A DNA stretch of 64,000 nucleotides. Source: Imbricaverruca yamaguchii. Its lineage: Eukaryota > Arthropoda > Thecostraca > Neoverrucidae. The stretch spans positions 3,400,001-3,464,000 of the forward strand of contig JAOTOL010001646.1 of NCBI GenBank assembly GCA_034440575.1. The letters are read 5' to 3'. The notes below the pieces were generated by a model. It was not told the origin of the DNA. It worked only from the letters and a program-made list of their open reading frames with translations, and made no database searches. Shown here piece after piece: positions 53,161 to 64,000 of this stretch (positions are counted from its first letter, which is position 1; each line of letters starts with the position of its first letter). The position numbers and the translations under genes are program-made.

Positions 53161-55955
53161 AGCATAACCTGAACCCTAACCCATACCCCAACCCAATCTG
53201 CGGACGTTGGGTCACGTAAAACCTACAGACGTTGGATCCTAATCGCGTAAAACCTACGGATGTTGGACCGTGACCTGGGGATAAAGCTTCATGTGCTGAC
53301 ATCGCATCAAACTTACAAAAGCTTGACCGCGTGGGGCCTACAGATGATGGATCTATGGGTGTTGATTACTGATAGTTATTTGGGATTGGGGTACAATACA
53401 TGAAGATAATGGGCAAACCGAAATTGATTGGGGATACACTACATAGGGTCACGTGTTAAAGGTTTAAATTATTGAGGACCGAAGTCAATATTGAGGGAAC
53501 ACTCACTCCCTTTAAAGTATATCAAAACAGAACACCTGGTTCGATCATGTAAAACCCACAGATGCTCCATCGTGCAAATTCTCCCACATAAGCAGTAAAG
53601 GTTGCTCTTTTAACATAACGGAATCTCTCTACGCTCCTTGTGTGCCATATGGGCTTCCGTGCCATTTTGGAATTCATGCTTCTGGTTTAGACGGTATTGT
53701 TTTTCGTGTGCATTTTTGCTCCCCGTACGTTCTCATTGAGGATTGCTCTGTCCCTCAAAGAAGTTGAGGGGGTAACTGCGAAGGTAAGTTTGCAGGTTCA
53801 GATAATTTTTGAATTCTTGGAGTTTCTGGTGCAATGTTTGTGAATGTGGTTAGCACTTATATGATGCAATCACTCATTTCCTCTCCCAATGCAAACTTCA
53901 TTTGGGAGACAAAATACCTTCCATCTAAAAAGGGGCGTCGAGTTTCGTAGGCAATATACCTAGCATACAAAGTAAGGTTCAACATAAAGAAAACATGGAA
54001 CACAACCTAGCCTAATCTAGCCTAACCTATGGAAAAAAAAACATTGTTAATGGAAAAAAAAATGTCATATTGCATTTTGGGATGTCCACAAGATGATTTA
54101 CTCGCATTGTACTTCCATGATGCCAGTAAATGGGTTTGATTTGGTTAGTTTTGGTTAGAGTTTTGTTTTAAGTGATACAAATTTTCTCTTTTTTTGGTGA
54201 AATGTTTTCTTTAATATTTTATTTCTTTTTGGTAAGTTTGGTAAGTAGTAGTTTAGTGTAATTTCTGATCTCTTTGATTTTTTATAGGAATGTTTATGAA
54301 TGTGCTGTGCATGATGTGATCACCTATTTACTGTACAAATCCATGCTTTTCAGTTTGGGGTCAAAATAATGTTAAATTTGAAGATAAGGAAAATTTGATT
54401 GTTTTGATTTGTTAAATGTGACGTTTCTTGCTTGGTTAAAACAATATGACCATCCATTTTCTCCACAAATGCTTACTTCTAAGTCAAATGCTGTCAATGA
54501 AACTGATGACATAAGTACAGTACTCATGAAATGTGCTATAATATTAATGGTATTTTGAGTTAATGCTGCACATATTTATACACATTAACATGGCCAAATC
54601 CATGCACTCCTCCAGTTTTTATACATAACTCCAGATTTTACCAGTAAATGTGTGCCATTTTGTGTGTACCTGCTCAGAAATGTTGCCAACTGGAATGTTG
54701 TCATGCATGTAAATGACTGTCATGTGATTGATGCCACTTTGCATGTTACTCCCTACACATCCTGAAAACTAATGTTGTCATTGTGTCCCTAAGCCTTTTC
54801 ATACCTTATTTACATACTTCACTCCTTTGTGAAGCTGAATGCAATGAGCCACCCAACAGAGCAGTTGGGTGGGCAGCCAGGTTATGGTAATTGGAGCAGG
54901 TTCTGACCTGATAAAGTGCTGCTATATAGGTGACCTGAGGTCAAAGGCTGGTCTAGCATCTGTATTGCATCATCATTAATGTCCAAAAAATCATTGATGC
55001 CCACTTTGAAGCATTTAAACACAAGCATAGTGATCTGTAACAAGGACAAGCCTAGCCACACAAAACCAGAACATTTTGACATTTTGACCTCATTTGACCT
55101 TGGAGATATTGACCTGAGGTCATGCAATTTGTGCACAATGGAGTTCACTACAGTACCTACTCACCCTGCAAATTGTTTCTCCATCTTTAATAGGAGCTGA
55201 AATCTTGGGGGCAGAATCTGCCCCCTGCAGTGCACATACTATTCAGAGGTCCTCCAGGGCACATGTTTATGGGATTGTCAAGGCTGTGGCTCATCCATTT
55301 GTACCTCAGTGTTGTTGGACTGGCCAGCATTGCTTTCAGACCCAGGTTTAGAAAGCTTTGATGCTTCAAGAAGGAACTCATGAATTTTGCACCCATAGAA
55401 TTCCTTAAAAACATTCTGGCAGATCTTTGAATAATTTGAGCAAATGAGCATAACATAGCCTTGTAGCAGAACGCACCAGCGCTCGCCAGTCGCACCAGCA
55501 CTTGACAGTCTGCTGCTGTGAGCAAGTGTTGCCATTTATTGGATGACCTGGTGTATTTAAGGTTTGCCCTTTGACATGTAAGATGACAGTTTTGATAATC
55601 GTGCTTAACCTCGTCAATTAAAGTTTGTTCCTTATCTCTTATGCTCTGTATCCACAGCCATCTGACACAATAGCTGTCTGCTTCACTTAACTGGCTGGTC
55701 TGTATGCTTTCACAAATGTATGAGCCTTTATGTACCTTTGAACTTCAATGGCCCAGCATTCCAAAAATAGAAACAAATACAGCATTGGTGATCACTTGAA
55801 GCAGGTTCTGCCATCCACTGTACAATTTCCGCAAGTAGCCCTCCATCGAATCCTCCCTTCTCCCATTTTGGTACATTAATCACCCCAAACTTGAGTATCT
55901 CTTTTGCACAACAAAAAACTGCTTAGCCCCAAGGACATTCAGGACAAATTATTTT
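53161..55955. other. Intergenic, largely CpG-poor
   Basis: CTAACCC-like words and three GTTGGA/CGTAAAACC(C/T)AC repeats occur at 53165-53260. From about 53760 to 55470 CG dinucleotides are rare. The block 54880-55260 resembles a very diverged TTAA-family element (GGGGGCAGAATCTGCCCCC at 55209-55227 and GACCTGAGGTCA words). No gene is supported. Confidence 0.4.
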
Positions 55956-56890
55956 AATATTAGGAGGCCCACCCACAACACACCTTTTGCGCCGATGACT
56001 CACTTGCCAGTAATGGCATGGGCACTGCTTGGTGCAGTGGGCCTAACACCAGCAAAATCAAATTTACATTGCATCACTTGGTATACACAGCAGAACTACT
56101 AGCTACTTACCTCAAACAACATAGCACTCAAACAACACTCAAACAATACAACACGTGCCTCAAATGCATCGTCCCACGACACATCACTACCCCTACCACA
56201 ATTTGTACTGACTCACGATCCCCCATTGACGCCCTAGCAGCCATACACAACACCACCCACCCCACACTCCACACCATGCAACACCTCTTCCATAACCACC
56301 ACACACACCTGCAGCTCGCCCTGCTCTGGATCCCTGACCACGTGGGTATCCCGGGCAATGAGCAGCAATAGACCTCCCAGAATATAATCATACCCCAGTA
56401 CCACCCGGTGATCTTCTTACCCTAAACAATATGTTATTCCGTAAATACGTACAGACATGCTGGGCATAGGACACCAGACACCTACACACCATAAAGCCCA
56501 CGTTGGACAACTGGCCCTCTTTCCACCAACACTCCTGGTTGTATGAGGTATCACTCGCCAGGGTTCGCCTTGGACACACAAAATTTACACATAATTATAT
56601 TTTTACTGGAACATGTCAACTCCCAAATTGCACCACATGTGTTCGTCTCACTATCGCCCATGTATTACTTACATGTACAGCATATGTTCCTCATCGCCAC
56701 GCTATTCTCCAGTATTTCAACTGCAACCATCAACAGATTTCGCTCCAGGCATTACCCGGGGATGATCACCGGCACTCCTCGAACTTCTATTTCGTTTTCT
56801 ACAAGAAACCCAACTTGCAGAACTAATCTGATTCTCTTTCACATTTTCACACTTCCTCATTCAACTCGACCTGAAATAAAGCTGAAAGAC
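55956..56890 (+). pseudogene. Second non-LTR retrotransposon remnant: RNase H and C-terminal region
   Basis: The plus-strand frame from 56018 contains ICTDSRSPIDALAAIH and ALLWIPDHVGIPGNE, RNase H motifs, then a stop. After about 130 nt another frame reads VSLARVRLGHTKFTHNYIF, then CQLPNCTTCVRLTIAHVLLTC, the usual post-RNase H cysteine/histidine region. It ends near an AATAAA at 56875. It differs from the copy at 52.4 kb in sequence and strand, so it is an independent insertion. Frameshifts and stops make it non-functional. Confidence 0.75.
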
Positions 56891-58048
56891 ACAAGATGCG
56901 TGCTACACCTTCTGTTATCTGTGTGCCTGCATAACACCTGTTCTCCTCTCTGACGTTTGAAAAACATACATATACGATGCTTTATACTAGGTAGGTAGGG
57001 ACTGATCCAATTTGACCAAAACGGATGGTGCTCCTTATAAATTGTGCTTGATTTTCACCTACAGGTTTTCCAAGCTGCTTGGTTTTTCTTCTACATGGGT
57101 TTTTCCAAGCCTTAGCTAAACCATACACCTACACATACCAGGTCGGGCCCGGCGCCTACGATTCGCCCTAGGCGCCGGGCCTCTGCTTCGCTTTTTAGGT
57201 CGTAGGTGGGCGGTGGAGCCTCTCCGCAGGTTTCGATCCTGCCCACCCCCCAAAGTGTACTTCGAAGTGTCATGTCTGTAACCATGTATGTGCATGTGTC
57301 AGCCATTACTCCATGTTCTTTGCTTGCCGGCATCTCATATTTTCTTGCTTTCTTATGTGTTATAACCAGATGCCACATAAGCCGATTAAAGTAACTATTC
57401 CTTAAAGTAGCGGCAGATGGCACTTTGCCTCTGCAATTTAAAAAGAAAAAGATTAATGAATATTCCATATGCTTTGGGATTACCCCTCACTGGAGGTCGA
57501 CGATAATGAGGTGGAGGTGTATGATCTAATTGTAGGTCGTGCACTTCATAGGTGTTAACTAGTGATGTGGCCTCCCTGGCTTCAGACCACCCAGTGGTAC
57601 CTTTCATCTATTGCCAGACCTCTACCACCTTCCACTCATTACCTGACCACTACCACCTTACCTTTTGTTCATTGCCTGACCGATATCATGGTAGCCTGGT
57701 GGCTTTCCCAGATGCCTGGTGCCTCGCCCACACACCTAGGCACTAAGACCTAACCAGAACCCCAGAATCATTCCAAACAAATTTTTTAGCCACAATGTCA
57801 TCAAATCTAGGTATTATTTTTAGCGCTCCTATGGATGTTAACAGCATTGCCCCTTGCCTTGCTATGCTATTTTTACTATTGTTGCTGCTTCCCCTCTGCA
57901 TGCACATTTTTTGCAATGCCCAAATATATCATGTTGTTGAATTTTCACGGTTGTTGACCAATGTAAGATGTTGACTCGATGTTTTTACACCATAGTTGGA
58001 TAACTATAATGCATCTTTTTTCAGACTGCATCTTTCTATATCTCCAGG
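56891..58048. other. Upstream of MED15 exon 1; hairpin-bearing sequence
   Basis: No gene is supported. A perfect 13-bp inverted repeat lies at 57146-57158/57169-57181. A T-arm-like sequence, GCAGGTTTCGATCCTGC, inside a GGTGGGC..GCCCACC stem follows at 57205-57247. The ACCTC/CATTGCCTGACC repeats at 57580-57690 are weak. The MED15 promoter or 5' UTR exon is probably further left but not identifiable. Confidence 0.4.
57146..57181. repeat. Perfect 13-bp inverted repeat (hairpin)
   Basis: GGCCCGGCGCCTA (57146-57158) and its exact reverse complement (57169-57181) surround a 10-nt loop. It is GC-rich within a CpG-poor, AT-richer neighbourhood. Confidence 0.8.
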
Positions 58049-58117
58049 ATGGCTGAAGACCCAAATGAATGGAAAAGTCCAGCCTACAGGCAGAAGGCAA
58101 GGCAACACATTGAAGAT
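58049..58117 (+). CDS. MED15: MED15, first coding exon
   Basis: 69 nt (23 codons, exit phase 0). ATG follows an acceptor-like TATCTCCAG directly, so a non-coding exon may precede it. The donor is GAAGAT|GTAAGTT. The peptide begins MAEDPNEWKSPAYRQKARQH and ends IED, the start of the KIX domain of Mediator subunit 15 (W-K-x-P-x-[FY]-R-Q pattern). MED15 is a tail subunit of Mediator that binds activators through KIX in the nucleus. Too short to be caught as a long open frame; assigned because it joins exon 2 in phase and completes KIX helix 1. Confidence 0.85.
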
Positions 58118-59118
58118 GTAAGTTGCTGAGATAAATGTCAGATCTGGTCTTCATTGGACAATGCATGCATGTGTTGCATGCACCAGGATGCTGTGCCAAC
58201 TGTTGTTTGTTGCTAACCTGTGCCATAAGTAAGTCAAATGTTTCACGGAAACCTGCATGGGGGTTAATATGTACACCAATAACTGAATTAAAGTCATAAA
58301 GTGTTAAGGATTAATCAGAGCCACAAGGGCACAACTGAGTCAAGTATTTTAGGGGAAGATGGGGCCAGACTAGAAAACATGATGATGGGACACCCCAATC
58401 AGCCAATCCCAAGTTCTGAAGAAGCCATCTATCCCAAGATCTAGCCCTTTCACTTGATTTCGCGTAGCATGCGGTTCCTTCCTAACAGTTGAATATCAAA
58501 ACAAATGATGAAGGTACAAACATTGGCTCAAATTTAAGTCTGAAAAACATCAAAGGCACTTGGAATGATACTACTTTCATGACAAATTCCGACATCCTAC
58601 CGTGCTCGTTTCGACATCTCACACCTAACGAAAAACCAATATTTTAACACTTGTGTGGGCATGTGATTTGTGACAAAACGGGCCGCGACGCCATGGCACC
58701 CATGGTCATCGAACAGTTTGTATGTAAGTCGACAGTTTGCATGTGAGCCTGAGGTACGCACACCGTATTCGGCATACGGGCTACATTTCGGCACGAGTGT
58801 CGCCAATTTCGGCTGAGCCAGATGGCCTTTAAGTGCGAATGTGCCGACATTTGAGGCAATGTTTCTGCAATCGGGCTCCTCTGCCGAACATTAGAACACA
58901 TCCCAACTTTGAATGCATTGTGCCTTATTGTCGAAATGGGTTTTACTTGTCTGAAATTTCTGCGCTTTCGCTTGTATGAACGGAATAAGGTATATGCTTT
59001 TCATGGACAGCTAAGAGAGTATGGTTGTTCTACAACCACAAGTTGCGTGGTATGGTGCCTGCTGTTGTACCAGCTGCTTGAATCGTATAGCTCTTGCCGA
59101 CGCTCATCCAACGCCCGG

Positions 59119-59170
59119 AGTTATTTGGGGTTTAGGCCGCATCGACCATGTTGATCATATATCACCCATT
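59119..59170 (-). mobile_element. SINE/LINE 3' tail fragment (hairpin-tail family)
   Basis: Plus text GAGTTATTTGGGGTTTAGGC, CGCATCGACCATGTTGATC, then ATCACCCATT. It is another degraded copy of the module at 52245. An opposite-orientation tail (CCCTTAAACCCAAATAATCAA) lies at 59214-59238. Confidence 0.5.
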
Positions 59171-59611
59171 GCATTACCCTTAAACGGACGCAAAATGACC
59201 TAGTAGTCGGCCCGCCCTTAAACCCAAATAATCAATCAACAATCTATTGCCCTTAATAGCGCCTTAAGCTAGCATGATGTGGTCAGTTAAATTTCTGCCT
59301 GTAGAACTCCTACTTTCTCGATGAAAGTAGTTTGCTTTAAAAAGGACATCACCTACCGTTGTGCCGAAAACGCTTATTTATTATTTTATCTCCCAAAATT
59401 ATGCTAGCAAAGTGACACTCACTTGGCTGCTTCTTGTGCTTATTTTTGGGCTTGATAGGAAATGTCTATTATCAAATGCGCTCCATTCGTCTTCCCCATG
59501 AATTTGAGCTCCCTAGCTAAGATATGCATCTCTATTTCCGCAATCGACATTCCCATGATGTGTAAACAGTACACGCTCGCGCTCATATACACCTGCACAC
59601 ATACACACTAC

Positions 59612-59761
<150 letters not shown>

Positions 59762-59803
59762 CCTTATTGCTCAGATGATCTCATGCTTTGCTCCGAACCG
59801 CAG

Positions 59804-60499
59804 GTTATCCGCCAATCAGGCAACCCGACCAATAAGACCAGCTTCGAGATGGAGAACCACGTCTTCCAGCGTGCCAAGAGTCGTGAGGAATACGTCGGAT
59901 TCCTCAGCCGGCTGATTCTGCACATCGATAAGTTCAAGCAAGCGGGCGACCCGATACACGCGCTACAGAGCATGGCCGGTCCGCAACAGGTGTCCGGCAT
60001 GATGCAACAACAGCCGCCACAGCAGCAGCAGCAACAGCAGCAACAGCAGCAGGACCAGACGGCCATGCTGTCCAGCATGGCGGTGCGCGGCCAGATGATG
60101 CAGCAGCAGCAGCAGCAGCAGCAGCCGGGCCTGCACGCGCTGCAGCTGCAGCAGCAGCGCATGCAGACGCAGATGATGATGCAGGGCGGCGGCCAGATGA
60201 GCATGCTGCCGCAGATGGGCGGCATGGCGCGGCAGCCGGCGGCGGCCGTCCCGCGCGGCATGGTGGCCTCGCCGGGCGCGCTGGCCGGCATGATCAAGCA
60301 GCAGCCGTCGCCGGCGTTCGCGGCGCCGTCGCCGGGCGGCGGCCTGGGCCAGTCGCCGATGGCGGCCGGCTCGGTCAAGGTGGCCAGCCAGATGAGCGCG
60401 CCGTCGCCGCAGATGCACACGCCGGCCGGGCCCGCCAACACGACGCCCTCGCCGCGCAACCAGAGCGACGACAACCAGTACATGGAGAAGGTCAAGCAG
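59804..60499 (+). CDS. MED15: MED15, coding exon 2 (KIX end and Gln/Met-rich region)
   Basis: 696 nt (232 codons, phase 0 both ends), residues 24-255. The acceptor is GAACCGCAG|GTTATC and the donor GTCAAGCAG|GTGAGG. It begins [20 protein letters not shown], then [20 protein letters not shown], the rest of the KIX domain (helices 1-3, about residues 8-75). Next come DPIHALQSM, two polyglutamine tracts (60017-60054 and 60102-60124), long Gln/Met/Gly-rich low complexity, and NQYMEKVKQ, the start of the conserved central region. The architecture matches MED15 of arthropods and vertebrates. Confidence 0.92.
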
Positions 60500-62391
60500 G
60501 TGAGGCTCGGCCGCGCGCGCGGCTCCGGCCGGCAGTCGGCGCCTTGTGGTGAGGCGGCGCTTCTGGGCCGGTCCGACTCACCGCCCGGCAGACTTTCCAG
60601 ATGCGCTGGCGAGGTGTTTAACTTGTTGGTTGGGTATGAGGCGGGCTTCATCTGACGGAGAATGTCCGGCTATGGTTTGAGTAATATTCTCCATGTGGTC
60701 GCTCCAGTTTCGTTTGTATTTTTGTTTAATGTAAAAGTGAAATAAGAATTGACGATTGATGGTGCACAAGCAGTGCGTGTGTGCCTTCTGACTTGCTTAA
60801 ATGAGGCAAAATTCTGACTGCCAGCGCGATATCCATTCGCAAAATGTGAAGTCATTGCGGAAAGTCTGTCATCTTAACACGCGCACGTCCGAGGGACAGA
60901 TATCTGCCCCCTCCGGTTTTTCCTCATGTGCCGCCAAACTATTCGGGTTAGCAAGGGCAAACCTCGCGTAGCTGTTCATTGGTCTTTTCCGCATATCCTC
61001 ATGCATTTTTAATCCTGGGTCATCTCAGGTCAGGTCACCAGGTCTGCGAAGTGACCCAATTACACTCAGAGTTCTAGGTGGCCTATGTTCCACTATAATT
61101 GGGCGATTGATTGCAAACTTATAACATGCCATGATCTCATCAGGGACATAATATGTATATCGTTTTTTTCCTATCATTGACCTTAGGTCAGGTCGCGGCC
61201 ATGGCTTCCCCATTATAGGGCAATGGTAAAATATACAAATGTTTCCTGGTTACATATTTGCGCTCAGAATGATCTCACAACGGTTGTGGCATGTAGATGG
61301 AAGCTATATTTTAATGATTTGGATAGGGGGATTAAAAAAAAAAAAAGCTCAATGTTACCGCTGACATTTTTGCTCAGTGACCTCACCAAGGTCTCTGAGG
61401 TCACCTGAGATCACTACACCTTTCTGCGCATTATATCGCACTGCATTGATCTCAAAGGCCGAAATTACCGTCATTGTGCTTGTATCGCCAAGACGTGTCG
61501 ATTGATACATTACACGACCTCCCTAGGCGACTTCATGACCTTGACCTGAGTTTCGGTTGACCTGACCTTAAATTGCACCGCCTATTGTCGCTGGCGCATT
61601 TCAATGACTGTCGAATGGCGTTCGCCGTTTGTTTCTATCGGGTCCTGAGCTATGTGTCAATATCTGCGTCCCACCTGATCTGGTCGAATTTGACCTACGA
61701 TGACCCAGTGACCTGAATGTTGACCTGAGCGAAAAAAAAGACCCAACCACTTTCAATAGAGCCCGTCGCCAGCTATCCAACGCCGTTTTCCGTTTGTCGC
61801 TAGCTAGCATAGTTCTAGAGATCTCAGGGGGCAGACATCTGCCCCCCTCCCAACATGCGAAGTTGGCGCGGACCTCCGGACGTGCGAGTGTTACGGGATT
61901 ATGAAGATGTGGTATGCTGGTCTCCATGATGGGCACTCACACGATCCTTCCTTCAGCCAACTTTGGTCACCCAACATTTCTGGAATATGCTGTTGTATGA
62001 CATCAGCTTTTTCTTCTCTCTTGTAAGAATACTTGATCCATTAGTGAGCAATGTGGAGATTGGTGGTTTGGGGAAGTTCATCATGTAGTGCATATTGAGA
62101 AAATACTATTTGCTCAAGGTATGCATAGGTATTCGTCATACTCCAACCATAAAAGATGGTGTTGTGAGTGCACTAATGTAGTGTTTGATGGCTGCAGTTC
62201 ACCATGGTTGCAGCTGTGTCACTGAACCGCCATTTTCCCGTTGCTCTTCCTTGCTCTGTGGATAATAGTATAACCAACAAACAAATAATGCTGCCTAAAG
62301 CCGGAACCACCCTCTATCCAAGCAGGTTATCAGTCATTTTGGTATTGTGCAATCAGGTAGTGTCTGACATGCTGATTCTCCCGCTCGCCAG
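60500..62391. other. MED15 intron 2
   Basis: Intron carrying the second copy of the 1-kb TTAA-flanked element (60874-61894). The rest is unrecognised. Confidence 0.7.
60874..61894. mobile_element. TTAA-flanked non-autonomous DNA transposon, copy 2
   Basis: Collinear with 2297-3312 along its whole length. It starts TTAACACGCGCACGTCCG and ends CCGGACGTGCGAGTGTTAC, so the right TTAA has decayed to TTAC. The inner GGGGGCAGACATCTGCCCCC palindrome is conserved. Inserted in the same orientation within MED15 intron 2. A run of A's near 61335-61346 is specific to this copy. Confidence 0.75.
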
Positions 62392-62628
62392 CTGAGTAAG
62401 TACATCGAGCCCATCAAGCGGATGATCGAGAACACGAGTCAGCAGGACACGGCCAAGTTGAGCAAGATGAAAAAGCTGCTCGACATTCTGGAGAACCCGA
62501 GCCGCCAATTCCCCGTTGATCTCCTTATCAAGTGCGAGCAGGTGTTGGAAAAGCTGGAGATCAACCAGCACGGCGATGCTGGCCACGGCCATAGTCAGCA
62601 GCAACACACCACCCACAAGGAGTACCAG
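62392..62628 (+). CDS. MED15: MED15, coding exon 3 (central conserved domain)
   Basis: 237 nt (79 codons, phase 0), residues 256-334. The acceptor is CCGCTCGCCAG|CTGAGT and the donor GAGTACCAG|GTGAGCG. It begins LSKYIEPIKRMIENTSQQDT, then AKLSKMKKLLDILENPSRQF and DLLIKCEQVLEKLEINQ. This is the MED15 central segment that follows NQYMEKVKQ without a gap in homologues. It ends in a histidine/glutamine-rich HGHSQQQHTTHKEYQ. The last roughly 45 nt with the donor are tandemly repeated for the remaining 1.4 kb of the window, so the true position of the exon 3 donor is ambiguous. The gene continues beyond 64000. Confidence 0.9.
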
Positions 62629-64000
62629 GTGAGCGTGACACCGACCATAGCCATAGTCAGCAGCAACACACCACTCACAAGGAGTACCAGGTGAGCGTGA
62701 CACCGACCATAGTCAGCAGCAACACACCACCCACAAGGAGTACCAGGTGAGCGTGACCCCGACCATAGCCATAGTCAGCAGCAGCACACCACCCACAAGG
62801 AGTACCAGGTGAGCGTGACACCGACCATAGTCAGCAGCAGCACACCACCCACAAGGAGTACCAGGTGAGCGTGACACCGACTAGCATAGTCAGCAGCAGC
62901 ACACCACCCACAGAGTACCAGGTGACTGACCATAGCCATAGTCAGCAGCAGCACACCACCCACAAGGAGTACCAGGTGAGCGTGACCCCGACCATAGCCA
63001 TAGTCAGCAGCAGCACACCACTCACAAGGAGTACCAGGTGAGCGTGACCCCGACCATAGCCATAGTCAGCAGCAACACACCACCCACAAGGAGTACCAGG
63101 TGAGCGTGACCCTGACCATAGCCATAGTCAGCAGCAACACACCACCCACAAGGAGTACCAGGTGAGCGTGACCCTGACCATAGTCAGCAGCAGCACACCA
63201 CCCACAAGGAGTACCAGGTGAGCGTGACACCGACCATAGCCATAGTCAGCAGCAACACACCACCCACAAGGAGTACCAGGTGAGCGTGACCCTGACCATA
63301 GTCAGCAGCAACACACCACCCACAAGGAGTACCAGGTGAGCGTGACCCCGACCATAGCCATAGTCAGCAGCAACACACCACCCACAAGGAGTACCAGGTG
63401 AGCGTGACACCGACCATAGTCAGCAGCAACACACCACCCACAAGGAGTACCAGGTGAGCGTGACCCTGACCATAGTCAGCAGCAACACACCACCCACAAG
63501 GAGTACCAGGTGAGCGTGACCTGACCATAGTCAGCAGCAGCACACCACCCACAAGGAGTACCAGGTGAGCGTGACCCTGACCATAGTCAGCAGCAACACA
63601 CCACCCACAAGGAGTACCAGGTGAGCGTGACCCTGACCATAGCCATAGTCAGCAGCAACACACCACCCACAAGGAGTACCAGGTGAGCGTGACCCTGACC
63701 ATAGTCAGCAGCAGCACACCACCCACAAGGAGTACCAGGTGAGCGCGACACCGACCATAGTCAGCAGCAACACACCACCCACAAGGAGTACCAGGTGAGC
63801 GTGACCCTGACCATAGCCATAGTCAGCAGCAACACACCACCCACAAGGAGTACCAGGTGAGCGTGACCCTGACCATAGCCATAGTCAGCAGCAACACACC
63901 ACCCACAAGGAGTACCAGGTGAGCGTGACCCGACCATAGTCAGCAGCAACACACCACCCACAAGGAGTACCAGGTGAGCGTGACCCCGACCATAGCCATA
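62584..64000 (+). repeat. MED15: 54-62 bp array of the MED15 exon 3 end and its donor, 24 donors
   Basis: Unit contains CATAGTCAGCAGCAACACAC, CACCCACAAGGAGTACCAG and the donor GTGAGCGTGAC, then a linker ACCGACCATAGC. Period is mostly 62 or 56 bp depending on one extra CATAGC, with a few units of about 54-55. I count 24 donor positions from 62629 to 63973. All but one (62922, GTGACT) keep GTGAGC. The first unit is the real exon end. The array runs off the right edge, so its length is unknown. Use of a later donor would usually shift the frame or meet a TGA. Confidence 0.96.

Overview
The window is animal nuclear DNA, most likely from an arthropod and possibly a crustacean. The evidence is spliced genes with GT..AG introns, GC-rich exons in AT-richer intergenic DNA, an arthropod-like MED15 KIX sequence, non-LTR retrotransposon remains, a tRNA-derived SINE and small DNA transposons. 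The species cannot be named from the sequence. Roughly 18-19 kb of the 64 kb (about 29%) is minisatellite.

Four real genes are visible. (1) An SLC16-family transporter of the MCT8/MCT10 type runs on the minus strand from about 28.9 kb to 3.8 kb. Five coding exons (28931-28634, 24060-23909, 12502-12280, 8587-8382, 3928-3788) join in perfect phase and encode about 340 residues covering TM1 to TM8. The last exons are not visible here and should lie beyond the left edge. (2) A 1013-residue TTI1 homologue (47498-44457, minus). (3) A 477-residue NSUN4-like mitochondrial rRNA m5C methyltransferase (49498-48065, minus), directly upstream of TTI1 and, like it, a single open exon. (4) The 5' half of MED15 (plus): exons 58049-58117, 59804-60499 and 62392-62628, continuing past the right edge.

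The most striking feature is where the minisatellites sit. Four arrays contain copies of a real exon edge together with its splice site. The MCT exon 4 acceptor with 13 exonic bases is repeated in a 33-bp unit roughly 85-100 times and forms nearly the whole intron. The MCT exon 5 acceptor with 24 exonic bases occurs in seven extra 70-82 bp units. The MCT exon 2 acceptor with about 43 exonic bases occurs in five increasingly diverged copies. The MED15 exon 3 donor with its last roughly 45 exonic bases occurs 24 times in 54-62 bp units up to the window end. Splice junctions therefore appear to seed, or be caught in, tandem amplification. Other arrays (26.6-27.6, 30.2-31.0 and 35.9-39.5 kb) also carry splice-site-like motifs in each unit, without a recognised exon.

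Layout: 1-3.8 kb minisatellite and a 1-kb TTAA-flanked transposon; 3.8-29.6 kb the MCT gene with arrays, a hAT-like element, a second TTAA-flanked element and LINE fragments in its introns; 29.6-44.2 kb gene-free DNA dominated by five arrays; 44.4-49.5 kb TTI1 and NSUN4; 49.5-58 kb LINE and SINE remnants and CpG-poor DNA; 58-64 kb MED15.
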